Below are positions 44,375 through 56,642 of a stretch of DNA of 64,000 nt, one piece after another. Position 1 is the stretch's first letter. Every line of letters starts with the position of its first letter. Origin of the DNA: Diplodia intermedia (lineage: Eukaryota; Ascomycota; Dothideomycetes; Botryosphaeriales; Botryosphaeriaceae); the NCBI GenBank assembly GCA_021495925.1, contig JAKEKT010000001.1, forward strand, positions 1,240,001 through 1,304,000, in the 5' to 3' direction. A model generated the notes under the pieces. It was not told the DNA's origin and did not search any database. It saw only the letters and a program-made list of their open reading frames with translations. Made by a program: the position numbers and the translations under genes.

Positions 44375-46408
44375 GACTGAGAGCGAATGAAGGTGAAACT
44401 GAATCCGAGAAAGACGTCCTAGATTCCCTCTTCATATATCATTCCTCCCAAGGACCAGATGATTGTTACACCAACCGCAGCGAACAATAATCACCCACCA
44501 CCACTACCATCTTCAAGCATAGCCCTCGACCGACCGACCCACCCATCCATCACCTGAAACATCACTTCAGCGCCTCGAGTCCGCCGACGTCCCCCAAAAT
44601 TAGCACATGCAAGAGGCACAGTAGCCACTCAGTCGCCCAGGCCGAGGCAAACGAGATTGGCTTCTCACTCGTTTACGGTAACACTTCCCAGAGAAGAACG
44701 AGGCCACCCCTGTACGACGTTTAGCAAGCAAAGGAAGCCACGCCCCGCCTCCGCCATCTACTTCCTCTTCTCTTCTTCAGGACCCCTGGTGCAGGTCCGG
44801 TGGGCGTCTGCCTTACATACCCGCCCGTACCAACACCAGAAGCAGCTCCGTCTCACGCATGCACGCAGCGGAGCCCCTGCACGCGCGTCAGGTGCGACGG
44901 GGGTGCGAGGCGCTTGTTTTGCTGCGCCGCAGAGCAGCGCGAGGATGGGGTCTGCTTAGTGGATGATGGTGGCATTGGCAACGTTTGTGTAGCCGCTGTG
45001 CGAGGGCGGGAAACCAATGCGGCACCCGTGCATCTGCTTGCTTGCTTGCTTGCTTGCTCGCGGCTGTCTTGTTGCGGTGTTATTTTTCGAGCATGCCGGT
45101 CAGTGTAGACATTGAGCAAGGGGGACAAACCTCATCATGGCGGGTTGCCTGGCTCGAGGCCCGCAGAGTCGCTTGCACCTGGTAAAGGCGGGACCCACGA
45201 GGGTGGTATGCGTGACTGGCTGCTCTCCGCAAGCACCTAGTAAGTACCATTGGGCGATGATGGTTTGTGTGGGGACCTTGCAGGCTGCTGGCTGAGGTGA
45301 GACTATCGGGATTGCAGCCTAACGAGATGGGTCGTGGCTGTCTTTCCGCGTAACCGGCGGGGAAGAAAGAGCAGGCATGCACAACAGACCTCATCTGTGA
45401 CACAAGGAGGAGGCAAAGCACAATGCTGCCGGTGAAAAGAAGGCCGTCGCAGCAATGAACGACCAGAAGACGGCCAGCGGCTCGCAAGCCAATAACCGAC
45501 CGGTACAAATATACCGAGCCATGCTACGCGCCGGCATTTAGTCGAGTGCGGCTGGAGAGTGCCCGCCCAGGAATCTGGGTGCGGCGTAGTCGAAGGCGGC
45601 GGTTGTGGAGGCGTTGCAGGACTTGGCGCGCCTCTACCCACGCAAGGCTGAGCTCTCACTCAGCTCTTTCGGTACCCTTCCGATCAATTGCGTCATGGAA
45701 GGATCGAGGAGCCTCAATCACGAGGCGAAAAAAACCGTCGAGTGATCAGAAGTACCGGCATCTAAATGAAAATAGGTGGAGATCATTCGGATGTTGATCA
45801 AATGCGGATAATGCTGGGATCGACATCAGAGGAAGTTGGCCCCCAAAGGGATCAAGGCCCCAGTGAAAGGCAAGGCAGGCGACTAATCAGCTCTATGTAG
45901 GTGATCCGTAGAGTCACAGCCGGTTGTGTGGAACTGGTCCGTCTTACAGAGACATTGCACTGTACGTGGGACGTAATGTGAGTCCTGCACGCAGACAATT
46001 CGTCCAGCTACTATTCAACTGCCCCCGTAAGAAGAGTGTAGCGCCCTAGGCGGGGCTTGGAGGGCTCAAACTTCCTGTACTCTGTTGTGGCCCTATTGAT
46101 CAGTGACATGACGTACGAAGTCGCCGCGGGGCCTTTCCAACACGAAGATAGAATGGCTGAGCCATCGCTGGTGAATCCTAATTTGGCCTCCACCAAAAGG
46201 ATCAGTCAATACCGTGACCCTGGTGGCGAGGATGAGCTGAGCAGATACGAGCAACACGCTATTTCCTACCACCCCCAGCCACCTGAGAAAGAAACAGCGA
46301 TTGAAATTTGCTGCCAACAGAACAATGCTCTAGATGATAGCCCTCTTTAGCACATGCAGGCCGACGCCAGGAAAATGCTTACCGCTCGGCCTCCCCCTCG
46401 CCCTCCCC
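44375..46408. other. Intergenic, no gene seen
   Basis: About 2 kb between the MACPF-like promoter and the Dsc2 stop, with a TGCT microsatellite near 45035. Open frames are short and overlapping; none is protein-like. Confidence 0.5.
45035..45058. repeat. TGCT tetranucleotide microsatellite
   Basis: Six perfect TGCT units. Confidence 0.9.
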
Positions 46409-47511
46409 CTAGCCCTCCCCACCAAACTGCCCCGCCAACATCCCCCCAAGTGTACCCCTCCTCCTCGCCTCCCCATCCGCCTGCGCGCCGTCGCCCGCGC
46501 CGCCAGCACCGCCACCCTCCCTACCCGTCGTAGCGGCGGCCCCGTGCTCCCTCTCCATCCGCTGCCTCAAGCCCTCGAACTCGCGTCTTCCACCGCCCGC
46601 GGCTTTCTGCTCGCCAACAAGCCACCCGGGGATCCGCCAGCCATTGGTCCACGGCAGCATCTCATTGCGCCACGCGTACCCCACGCACCAGCCGACGGCT
46701 GCGCCGACGGCCGAGCCGGGCAACGCCGACAGCGCGAGCTGCACCGGTAGTAGGTAGTGCAACGTCTTCGACGAGAGCGTGATGGAGGCGTCGAAGCCGC
46801 CGCTGCCGCCACCACCGCCTGCGCGCTGCTGTCCTTGCTGTTGTCGGCCCGCCGCGTTGGCGGCCGTCGGGTCGCTGTTGGTGCTGGTGTTGATGGCCGA
46901 TGGTGCCTTGGTCGTGAGCTTGTACCTGTAGATGCGCGGGATGGAGGCGTGGTACTGGGCCAGGATGGCGAAGAGCAGCGGCGTCGGTCCCGCGGGCAGG
47001 TAGTTCGCGTGGTTGAAGGTGAGCGGCCGCACGACGAGGGCGAGGATGAGCGGGGGCAGCAGCGTCGTGTAGGGAAGCGTCGAGACGATGAACGACTGCG
47101 CGAGAGTGGTGTGTTAGCGCTGACCGAGGCATCCCGCAGAATTCCATGCGAAAAGGTTGGAAAGCAATGTTGGAGGGGGAGAACTCACAGCGAACTTGCG
47201 CGAGCCCCAGAGCCGCTCGATGACGCGTAGGTGGTAGAAAGTCATGGCGGCGAAGAGCACCTCAGTGGAGTTTGCGAAACAGGTCTGCGTGCTTGCTTTA
47301 GCTCTATTGAACCTTCTGAGGCTTCTGTTCTACGCGTGCGTACCTGCCATGTCAGAAGGCGCCAGAACTGGCGGTGCACCCAGAGGTGCGGGACAACCTG
47401 GATGTAGAGGAGGTACTGCGAGTCGGTTATGCTGGCAACAAAGGCGGCGGCAACCGTGTAGAAGACGAGGAACTTGGTGACGGGCGCATTGGTAAAACCG
47501 GAGGTGAGCAT
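46409..47511 (-). CDS. dsc2: Dsc2-like rhomboid pseudoprotease of the DSC E3 ligase
   Basis: Membrane subunit of the Golgi/endosomal DSC ubiquitin-ligase complex, which enables SREBP cleavage in fungi and degrades orphan membrane proteins. Exons 47511-47344, 47284-47189 and 47095-46409 (all phase 0; introns 59 and 93 nt) give 316 residues. The start MLTSGFTNAPVTKFLVFYTV and the segments HLWVHRQFWRLLTWQ, STEVLFAAMTFYHLRVIERL and NYLPAGPTPLLFAILAQYHA match the rhomboid-like UBAC2/Dsc2 pattern. No Ser/His catalytic pair is evident. A Gly/Gln linker leads to KTLHYLLPVQLALSALPGSA and a Gly/Arg-rich end. The C-terminal UBA domain usual in this family is not visible before the stop at 46409. Confidence 0.82.
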
Positions 47512-47916
47512 TGTTGCTCGCGCCGAAGCATTGCTGGGGTGTGTGGGAAGCCGGCGGTTGAGCTACGTAGCGTGTTGGAGCTGCGATCGGCCGACGGGGG
47601 GCTCGCTGATCACTCGCTGCGCACGTGCAACCACAAGCCCCACCACGACTTTCACCAGGACACAAGCAGGCAGCGTTGAACGTATTCCAAAACTCGCACT
47701 ATTAGTCTATCGTGATTGTCGCCTAATGCGATCGTAAACAGCAGAAAGTCGCTTTTTCCGTTCCCCAGCAAAACTCCGTACCCAGTCTATGCCCATTTTC
47801 CCACCGAAACCGAAAAGAAACAACAGGGTATAATAGAACCCGCCCACCGCCTGCAAGAGAGCTGATGGTGCCAGCGCTCCCACCCAAACCACACCAATTA
47901 CACCGTGCTGTATGCA
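47512..47916. other. Dsc2 promoter / upstream gene 3' flank
   Basis: 405 bp between two minus-strand genes; nothing else seen. Confidence 0.5.
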
Positions 47917-49515
47917 TCATCGCTCCCGCCTGCCCCTTGGGACGTCGCTCATCCCCTCACCGTTGAAGAACAAATCTCGCCCAAAGCCATTGGTACCCGG
48001 CCATGACGGGTACTGGCCGGGCCTGAATTCAGAAGGGATGGTAGGTGCCTCGCTTGCCGTAGGTGTCGTTAAATCCTCATCTTCAAACTGCGTCATATCG
48101 CTCCTCGTGTCTCTGCCGTCGTCGTGAATGACAGTCCCTTCCCCTTGGTCCGAGTCTGCAATGCTTTCAGTGTCCCGGCGATCCCGATAAGAGCCCAGCG
48201 GAGACGGAGAAGCCGGGCATCGCGGCCGTCCGCCAACTGGCCCAACTCCGTTTGCTGCAAGACACTGAGATACGCCGAGGTCCGAATCGTTTGTCACATC
48301 CGAAGGGGCACGGATGCTCTCGGAAAACGCCGGTGAGCCCCCGACGCGTTCGCCTTCGAGGTAGACGCTACGCAGGCCATGGGAGTTGTTTGAGCTGGAT
48401 GCTTTGCTAGAGGCACGATCCACGTTGGGGCTTCCCGATGCACGACGAAGCGTGCGTCTGCGTTGCACTGGAGAGGAGTTGCGGGAATCGCCCTCCTCCA
48501 CAGCAGAATCTGCTACGTTTGCGGTAGATGCACGCTCTCGAAGATCATTGAGACGAATGTCCCCGGCAGACATTGTCCGGACAAGTCTGCTGTACCGTTG
48601 GCTGAGGGGACGCGTCGAAGTGAGGTTGGGGACCGTGTCGCGGCGTTCGGGGGAGGGCGGGACACTGCCAAAGCCATCCTGCTGGCCTCCAAGCTGAGAA
48701 GACGCGGGTCTGCTGGGCTCCTCAACAGACCTGACTCCAGCAGAGTCAGGGCCGGCGCTGAAGTATGACGAGTCACGCCGGCGGGGTGCAGGCCCGTACT
48801 TGACAAGCTCGGCTTCCAGTTCTTGCACCCGACGCTCAGAGTGCAAGTACATGTCCAGAGCTTCTTTGATCGCAGCGTCGCGCTTCTCAAGCTCCGCGAA
48901 CACCTCTCCAGTCATTTTCCAGGAGTCCCTCAGCTTCTGTTCACAAGCCTCTTGAGATCGTCGAAGCTCCTCGACCTGGTCGCCTAGAAGGGTGTTTTCC
49001 TCTTGCAGGTCGTCTCTTTCTTCCTCGACGGCGTTCATCCGCTCGAGCTTTTCCAATGCGTCTTCCAGTTCGGTCTCGAAGCGGCGGCTGCGCTCCTCGA
49101 CCAGGGTGAGGCGCAACTTGAGGTCGAAATTGTCTTTGCTCATTTTGTCGAGGCTGGTCTGCTGCTCGCGCGAGCCCATGCTGTAGCTCTGGGTCCGGTG
49201 TGTCGAAGCACTAGTATGCTGTGAGGCAGCGGTCGAGATGCGACCTGTCTGGGCGCGGGCTCTGCGACGATCTTTCTTCTGATCCTCCTCGGATGCGAAG
49301 ATGTAGTCGTCCATTGCTCGTGAAGGCTTGGGCTCGGAAAGACTTAGCGACCTCAAAGACTGCTCGGTCATTCCGAGGTCCTGACGCCGTTCGCGAAGCT
49401 TCTGGCGAAGGTATTCGGACTTTGGCTCGGCACCAGTAGGACTGGAGAGAAGAGTGGTGCGGATCGGGGTTTGCAGAGCGCGCGGCTCGCGGTTGAAAGG
49501 AGGGTTGTGATCCAT
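47917..49515 (-). CDS. CM1 (centrosomin N-terminal motif) coiled-coil protein
   Basis: Candidate microtubule-organising-centre or spindle-pole protein. From the ATG at 49515 (MDHNPPFNREPRALQTPIRT) it is 532 residues. The frame is open to 49800, but the extra residues are Pro-rich and unlike protein. Residues ~115-160 contain LDKMSKDNFDLKLRLTLVEE, which resembles the CM1 motif that recruits gamma-tubulin complexes in centrosomin, Mto1/Pcp1 and ApsB-type proteins. A heptad-rich coiled coil continues to about residue 250 (ERDDLQEENTLLGDQVEELR). The remainder is Ser/Arg/Pro-rich and probably phosphorylated. Fungal CM1 scaffolds are usually about 1,000 residues or more, so this one is short. Confidence 0.65.
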   Translation of the reverse strand: MDHNPPFNREPRALQTPIRTTLLSSPTGAEPKSEYLRQKLRERRQDLGMTEQSLRSLSLSEPKPSRAMDDYIFASEEDQKKDRRRARAQTGRISTAASQHTSASTHRTQSYSMGSREQQTSLDKMSKDNFDLKLRLTLVEERSRRFETELEDALEKLERMNAVEEERDDLQEENTLLGDQVEELRRSQEACEQKLRDSWKMTGEVFAELEKRDAAIKEALDMYLHSERRVQELEAELVKYGPAPRRRDSSYFSAGPDSAGVRSVEEPSRPASSQLGGQQDGFGSVPPSPERRDTVPNLTSTRPLSQRYSRLVRTMSAGDIRLNDLRERASTANVADSAVEEGDSRNSSPVQRRRTLRRASGSPNVDRASSKASSSNNSHGLRSVYLEGERVGGSPAFSESIRAPSDVTNDSDLGVSQCLAANGVGPVGGRPRCPASPSPLGSYRDRRDTESIADSDQGEGTVIHDDGRDTRSDMTQFEDEDLTTPTASEAPTIPSEFRPGQYPSWPGTNGFGRDLFFNGEGMSDVPRGRRER

Positions 49516-50885
49516 GTTCAGAAGGTGAAAGCGGGCGGGGTGTCGCAGGAAGCGGAAGGAGCCAGGCGGAGGGGCGACGCCGAATTTGAGGTGAGACACG
49601 ACTGCAGTTCTGGGCGGCGGGGTCAGTAAGACAGGCACGGGTGCGACGGTGGTTGGGCAGCTGCAATGCGCTGCTTTGTTGGACGACTTACAATGCTGGA
49701 GATCACGGCGCAGCAAGGCGAGCGACGGTGGTTGGCCGGGAGGCGCCTCCGCATCGGCATTCCTGACAGCGCGCAGGTGCATGGACGGGCGAGCGTGCAA
49801 AAGAAGAAGAGCAAAGCGGTTGAGGTTCTGCGGGGACTAATTGGCGAGAGGGGAACCGTGGTTGCGACCGATGCGGAGCGAGGGTATGCCCGGTCAGCCG
49901 CCCCTTGTGCCCCTCGCCAAACTTAGATGCTCTGTCGGGCATCCGCGCCTAGTAGCAGGGCGGGAAGTCGCTGGCAAGCACCTCGGACGGCTTGGAGGGC
50001 TCCATTGCGAAAGGGGTTGCGGTAGGATCTGGCGCGGCGATGCGTGGAAATGACAGCAGACAAAGAGCGGCGCAGACAAAGACAGCTGGGTCAACGAGCA
50101 GGAGGTGGCAGGAATGAGGGCGTGTTGTTCTTTGCCTGGGCGAGAGCAGCGAGGCGGCTGATATTTCTGTCGTAAAATCGCGGTGGGAGCTAAATATTAT
50201 TACAGCGGGTCCAGATGCAGATTGTTCAGCTCTCGCCCCTTTCCGGCACTCCACGGCCTCCGCAGAAATCTCCTATGATCGGCCAGTTGGCTGGACACGG
50301 CGCACCCGGCTGCCCGGGCGCCTTCTTTTCTTTCGGATCCACAGGGGACCCGGGAGCTTGCGCGGACTGCCGCTGCCTAGTGGCAAGGCCGCTCTCCCGG
50401 CCGATACGAAGTAGTGCCACACCATTTCCTGGTTCGCCCACCATCCGTTCTCGCACCCTTTCTGCGCCGCCTGGGCTCGCTGCTTATCGCTGAACCGCGA
50501 TGCTACCCCAACCTCGTACTGCATTCCACGTCAGCCGTTGTGCGACTGGACAAGGCCGGTACCTTCGTCCAGCAACGGGCTTCCCGCAAACGGTGCGCCC
50601 ACGCTTCCCCGCCGTGTCTGGGATGCGCCTAGCCTTCCGTGCAGATGTCAAGCAGACACCCCGCGTCTTGACCCTGCCAGAGCCCGGCCGCGCTTGCTAG
50701 CGCCGCTGCAATGTCAGCTTGAGCTGCGTCGCGGATGTGCGGGGAGCGGCTGCTGACGGGCCAACGAACGGTCGAGAACACAACAATCCTGCCAAGCATC
50801 GTGGGTTTCAAACCTTGGGTCGGCCGGCCCGGCTTGTATTGCTAGGAATGCGGAGCATTATTACCATTACCAGGCAGATCGAAGA
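49516..50885. other. Intergenic, no gene seen
   Basis: About 1.4 kb between the CM1 gene start and the Erg27 stop. Frames stay open because of high GC; none looks real. Confidence 0.5.
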
Positions 50886-52215
50886 TCAAGCTGCATTTGC
50901 AACTCTCCCTTCCCACTCCTCCCTCATTTCCTCCATCTCCTTCCAACACGCCCTTCCCAGCTCCTCAAACTCCTCCCTGTCTCCCTCCTTCAGGTCTACC
51001 GCACCTCGCCTCCGGCCTTTCCTGTTCGTGGCCTCTCCCACGATGCCACCCCAGCCCCATCCCTCGACTTCAGTACGCGAGACCCTTTCATGGCCTGCGC
51101 GGTCGGTCGAGCTGCCCCATTTACCCTTTCCTTCAAGCTCTTCCGCATCGTCCAGCAGCTCTTGCGAGGCTAGCGCTAGCCAAACCGGAGCAACCGCCGC
51201 TGGGTACGGCCGCGTGGGGTGCCAGGGGCTACCCAGCCAACGAGAGATGTAGGCCGCAAGCATCCACAGGTACGTCATCAACCAGGGGAACGGCAGAGGG
51301 AAGATTCCCGTTACAACGATTCCCGGATGCGACAGGTACATGCGCGGTCTCTTCTCCTCGGGCACCTCCGCCGCAGCCTGCCTATCCGCCGCAATGTATC
51401 GCGAGGTCCAGGGGCGTGTGGATGCGCAGTCGTAGGTCAGGGCCAGGACATCGGTCAACCGCTTCGAGGCTTCGTACGGCTGGTCTGACTTGAGGCCCTG
51501 GAAGTCGGCGAGGGAGAACTCGGACGCATAAGCCTCAAGACTTGAGATCCAGATGATACGGCCGGCCGAGGGTCGAGCAGCCGAAAGCAGAGAAGCGCAG
51601 TAGTGGCCCAAGAGGTAATGGCCAAAGACGTTGGCGCAAAAGACTTCGCCAAGCGGCGGCTCTGCAGCGCTGTCCTCGCCTTGTGGCTTGGTGACCAGGC
51701 CAATGTCGGCGTTCTTGAAGCCAACGGGCCAGGTGGTGGAAACCACCCAGTCGGTGAGGATCTTGTAGACAGCCCAAGGCCAATTGACGCCGGTCCATCC
51801 ACCTATGCCTGCATTGAATATCATGGCATCCAGCTTCGGGACCGAGGCCCTCAGCTGGCGGGCACATTGTTGCACCGAGGCAACGGAGCACAGGTCGAGG
51901 ATCTGGGGCTGAACTCGGACGCGGGCCTGCAGGATCATGCTGATGCCCGGGATGGACTGGTCGGCTTTTCTCGAGGCCTTCTGGAGGTGGGCCTCCAGCA
52001 GGCTGGCGGTATCATCGCATTTGCGGCGGCTTCGCGTGGTGGGGATCAAGACGAGCGACTGGGACTGCGGGCGGGTTTGCAGGAACTCGTCGATCAGACG
52101 GCAGCAGATGGCAAAGCCGATACCGCTGCGGAGGGCGTCAATACGGGGGCCGGAGAGGCATGGGCAGCACGCACCTGTTCGCACCAGTCACGAGCACATA
52201 GAAGGCGTCGTCCAT
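50886..52215 (-). CDS. erg27: 3-keto-steroid reductase, ergosterol pathway
   Basis: Short-chain dehydrogenase performing the NADPH-dependent 3-keto reduction in sterol C-4 demethylation, on the ER or lipid droplets. Exons 52215-52175 and 52125-50886, with a 49-nt intron (GTGCGT...CGCAG, phase 2), give 426 residues. The cofactor motif TGANSGIG is created by the splice. NAGIGGW, IIWISSLEAYAS and the catalytic YEASK follow. A membrane-associated stretch, SHPGIVVTGIFPLPFPWLMT then YLWMLAAYISRWLGSPWHP, is typical of Erg27. The C-terminal 90 residues are highly charged. The 41-nt first exon is too short to show as an open frame. Confidence 0.9.
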
Positions 52216-55200
52216 AGCTGTTGCGGCAACGCAAAGGGGCAGGAGAAGCGACCGGGGAAAAGTTCCTAGCGCGGGCGCCCCACGCCAGCGCGCGCCTCAC
52301 CAGCGGAGGAAGGCAGCCCTCTAGCCTTCCACCAATCTGCGTGCCAGCGCACCTCGACCACTCGACCACAGCCCACTGGGGCCCAACAACATGAGGTGTC
52401 GTCCGTCGCCCTCGGGCCGTGCATCAGCGCGCCAACCGGATGCTGGCCGCTCGGCAGGTCCCCCGCAGGCCGCAATATGCGGGCAATCACCTGCCACTCC
52501 TTCTGTTGAAGCTTATCGTCCTCGCCGCGACTCGACCTGGCTGTATCGTGTGCCCGCCCTCCCCAACGCAACCCCCGCTTGGGCCTCACTGCGTTCACCG
52601 TGGCATCGTGTCAAATGCAAGTGTACCCAGCGCACACCGCATATGTCAATCCGTTGTCGTTAAGAAACGCGCTTCCTTTTCCTGCGAGCAGTGGGGCGAA
52701 CTTCTCTGGGAGGGGGGCTTTTTTTTTTGGACATGGGGCACAGATTGATTCCCACCCGCCGGAAACGTTATGCGCACGACCGGTTAATTGAACGACGATC
52801 CTGGCGCCCCATCTTTCCTGTCCTCCGAGTCTGGGAAGGTATTCCGTCAAGGCGTGATTCTCGTCAAACGTAGAGCGCAGCCGAGAAGCTTCTGGTCGTG
52901 GCTCGTCCACACACTACGATTCCATTCTCGACCGCGCTCGCATGACTCTTGCTTCCCTTGCACGATAGCCCTTACCAGTCGAGATTATAGAGAAGAGACC
53001 AGACTGGATCCACTAGTCTTACCAACTCAACTTTGTTTCGACTCTTCGTGGAGACATACCATGGTGTCATCCGTGGTGTTCCGCCATGGGTGTGGGTGAT
53101 GCTTCAGTCACGATAAATATCCGGTCCCTCTTCGCGCGTCCGCACGGCATAAGACAATGTTGGCTCGTCAGCATTAGCATTTCACCCAGTCCGCTTTTGT
53201 CCTCATGGCAACGGCTTGGCGCCACGTAGGAGGGGGGCAACCACATCAGCCATGGAATGCGTTCAAATGATCCCGCGCAACCCTTTTACCCTACACTTCC
53301 ACTACGGTATCACGGAACGTATTTCGAAACATGAAGCTGCGGCGTCAAGCTCTGCGGTCCCGTCGTATATTCGCATGGAACATGCGGTGAGCAACGCGAG
53401 TTGGGTAACGGTCACGTCTTTCTCTCCCTCACAGCGGGCCGACGCGCTCATCGCGGAGGGAACATATACCTCTATGACCTGGTCTTTACCGCTGCCGAAG
53501 ACATGAGTGCAGGAATCTGTGCGACGTGCCCATCTCGCAATTGTCCGAGTCGCACCCGCTCTCCCTGTCCTGCCCTTCTCTCGCATCGCGGAAGGCTGCA
53601 TTGCATATCCGAGGTAGGGGACAAACCAAACCCAAACGAAAGGGAGAAAAAGCAAGTGGAAGCCGAAGTTCACAACAGATGGCAGGGGCCATTCTGAGTG
53701 GACCCCGGGCCTCGGAAGACTTCGAATTCCTTTCTCCATCACTTCTCGTTCTCTCCAATGCATCTCCGCGGAACCTGACGAAACAGACGACACTAGTCCT
53801 GGCTCCTTCCCGCCTGGTTTCGTGTAACGGAAAGCGATGACGTGGGCGGTTGCTTGGGAAGTATCAACTTTCCCCTCGACGCGTGGCTTGAAGCTGTTGA
53901 TGCCCAAACCATGGTTGCTACTGCTGCCACATCCCCGTCCTGTTGACTTGCTACGCCCGTTATCGATACGGTTGACGTCGGTCCGTTCGAGGTTGGTGGA
54001 GATTTAGCTTTTGAAAGAAGGAAACTTTGGTTCTAGACTTGGCTTTCTTTGCTTAGTCCGTTTACAATGGCCCTGAGCTGGATGCAGCACACTGATCTAT
54101 CCGCAAACTGCCCTCATTTTTCTTAGAAGTCTCTTGGTCCTGAAGAGTATTTCACTTAAAGGCCGGGTTCTCCTTCAGTCACGAATGAGAGGCTTCAACG
54201 AGCACCATCTGCAAATGTATCACTCTCCACAACCCACTCTACTACTTTTCCGACATGTTCAGATGACGTACCTCGCTGGTATCGTGAACTTAAGCTCTTA
54301 ATCACCGCATTTACTTCGACCAGCCGCTTGCCCAGTCCCTTGTGCTTCCAAACTTTTACGCTATCGAACCAGGCGCAACCACGCAGTCCCTCTTCCCTGC
54401 GAGCCAAATGCGGGCAAAGGAATCACATATTTATTTTCTTTTGTACATTTGAGTAAAAACATAAAAATAAAACATGAACTAGAAAGTCTTTCCCTACCAA
54501 ATTACGATCGTCGAGTCTTCGTGCAGTGAAGGGCTTGGTGATGCATGCAGGCACCTTTCACGCCTCGCAGAACCCTAGACGCATTCGTATTCGGGAACGC
54601 CGGCGAAGCAGGAGAAGAAGCGGTGGCTGTGAAAAAAAAAAACCGGGCGGATGGGAAAGCGAGCAAGGCCGGGGCAGGATGATCGATGTCGATGGCGATG
54701 ATGATGACGATGCACGTATTGCGCGCATAGGACCGGTGGTGCATGCGCCTACGCGTGCATGCATGCACCTAACCATGCTGCCACCACCCGGCTTCCGGCT
54801 TCCGGATGGATTGCGGACGACATCCTTCTTTTCTGACCGTCCCATTCGCAGAACTGTCGGTGAGAGAGTTCGCGCGTTCGGTCGAAAGGGAATAGATGCC
54901 GTCGTTCCTGCTTGCACGCCGGTGCGGAAGGAGCATCCATGTTCAACATGATACAGGAGTGGTAGGGCTCGACGTTGTCTCCGACTTCACCGTGTGTCGC
55001 GATGCGGGGAGCAGAAACAAAACTAGAGGAGGCGGAGATGTCCGCCGTGTCTCCGTGTACCACGCTACACACAAACGTCAAGGGATGGCATGGGAACGCG
55101 GAGATCGAAAGATGTATTGAAGAGATGGCTGCTGGAGGCATGAGATGCGGATGGCAACTGAGCGCAGAGGCGGAGAACAGCAAACAGGCCGAGAAGGGGC

Positions 55201-55578
55201 TGGACTGACCGAGTTTCTGGGGCCTGTAAAAGTGTATGCTCGTCGACGAATACTCTAGAACGTGTGTGGTAACTTCCGACGTCGATCCACATGCTCACTA
55301 GAGTAACGACACAATGCGTGCCACATGCAACCTTGACCTGCCCCCGTCATCGCCTACCGTGGACCCAGCTTTTCAAACAGTCGGTGTGCACCAAAGAAGG
55401 CAGAGGGGAAGAGAGAAGAAAAAAAAAAGAAAAGATCAGGAAAGAGCAAGCAAAAAATGGCGCGCTCGGTAGCACACTCTGCTGGTCGAAAGGTGAGGGG
55501 AGCGGAACGGGAACACGGTACGTACGACTGTGATACAAAGATGCTGCAGGAAGCCTTACGGCAAAGCCGTTTCCGTAC

Positions 55579-55763
55579 CTCCAGTGCCGTGTCTTGCCAT
55601 CCTGTAGGCCTCCATGCAGCTGTGGGTGGAGATATTGAGGAATGTCACCTTCCAAAGAGGTCGGGGGAGGGGAGGCGAGCATGTGGTCTTGCTGTTGGTA
55701 GAGGCCATGGCTTTGGGATAGCCCTCCATTGACGCTTGCCATCGTCATCCTTTGGATGTCCAA
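55579..55763 (-). CDS. Possible orphan coding exon
   Basis: From an ATG-opened frame at 55763 the first 60 residues are Gln/Ser/His-rich and protein-like (MDIQRMTMASVNGGLSQSHG, then LYQQQDHMLASPPPTSLEGD), unlike the random frames around it. They end at a good donor (TGGAG|GTACGG at 55578). Such sequence is common at the start of fungal regulators. I could not identify any following exon, so this may be a first exon, a relic or chance. Confidence 0.22.
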
Positions 55764-56642
55764 CTACAGCGTGAAAGGGCGGTGCACGGGAAGCTGAAAC
55801 GGCCGCTGCCGTCATCCGCCCGCACCTCGCCCTCGCGGCTGCGAAGCGCAACGGGGCAACGGATGCTTGCAGGTGCCCATGGACGCATGTGCACATCATG
55901 ATCAGCGGACAGACAAATGAGAAGGGGTCGAAAAGAAATATGCCACCATGCTCGGTGAGGACAGCAAAGGGCATGCAGTAACGGCAACACCAGATCTCCC
56001 GCTAGTGGGGGATCCATGCCGAGATCGGCGGGTCGAAGGGTTGGTTGCACAGTAGGTGAGCTGGACAACAAACATGTACTTGTAGACGCGTGGCGCTTGG
56101 CCTGCGAACCGTCAAGCCAGCGGCCACAGCCTCGAGGCGGTGTGCGTCTGTAACGTATGTTCATGTATGCGAGACTAACGCGCGCATGGAGAGGGCGAGA
56201 CGGAAGACGTGTAGCTCGGGGTGCGGTGTGGGACCAGTCCAATGCAAACAAGGTACGCGCCTGCTCGCCCGCAAGCCGACCCCCGTTCCCTGGACGCGCG
56301 TGAACACATCGGGGCAGCCAAGCAGGGAGAGCCATCACCTCAGGCGAAACACGGCGGCCGAACAGGGCAAGATGCTAATGTTGGCCGCTCTTGAGCAAGT
56401 CACGACAATCTGCCCAGCCACTTCGCGCAGCAAATCGGAGACTGGGGGCGGTCGGCCCTTGCGCGCCACCGCATCCTGGCCCGGCAAGGCGCACACTGTC
56501 TCCTGCTCCGGCTAAAGGGACGCTCCATGGCTTTACCAACACCCGTCGTCGTACTTGGGCGGCCGTTGTGTATGCGATGCGTTGCGTTGCGTTAGCTGCA
56601 CGCCCTAGCCGTTCATGGGCATCTGAGGAGCCGAAGGGATGA

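Noticed and set aside
53302..53907. 201-residue minus-strand frame
   Set aside because: No conserved features, competing frames on both strands, no splice support.
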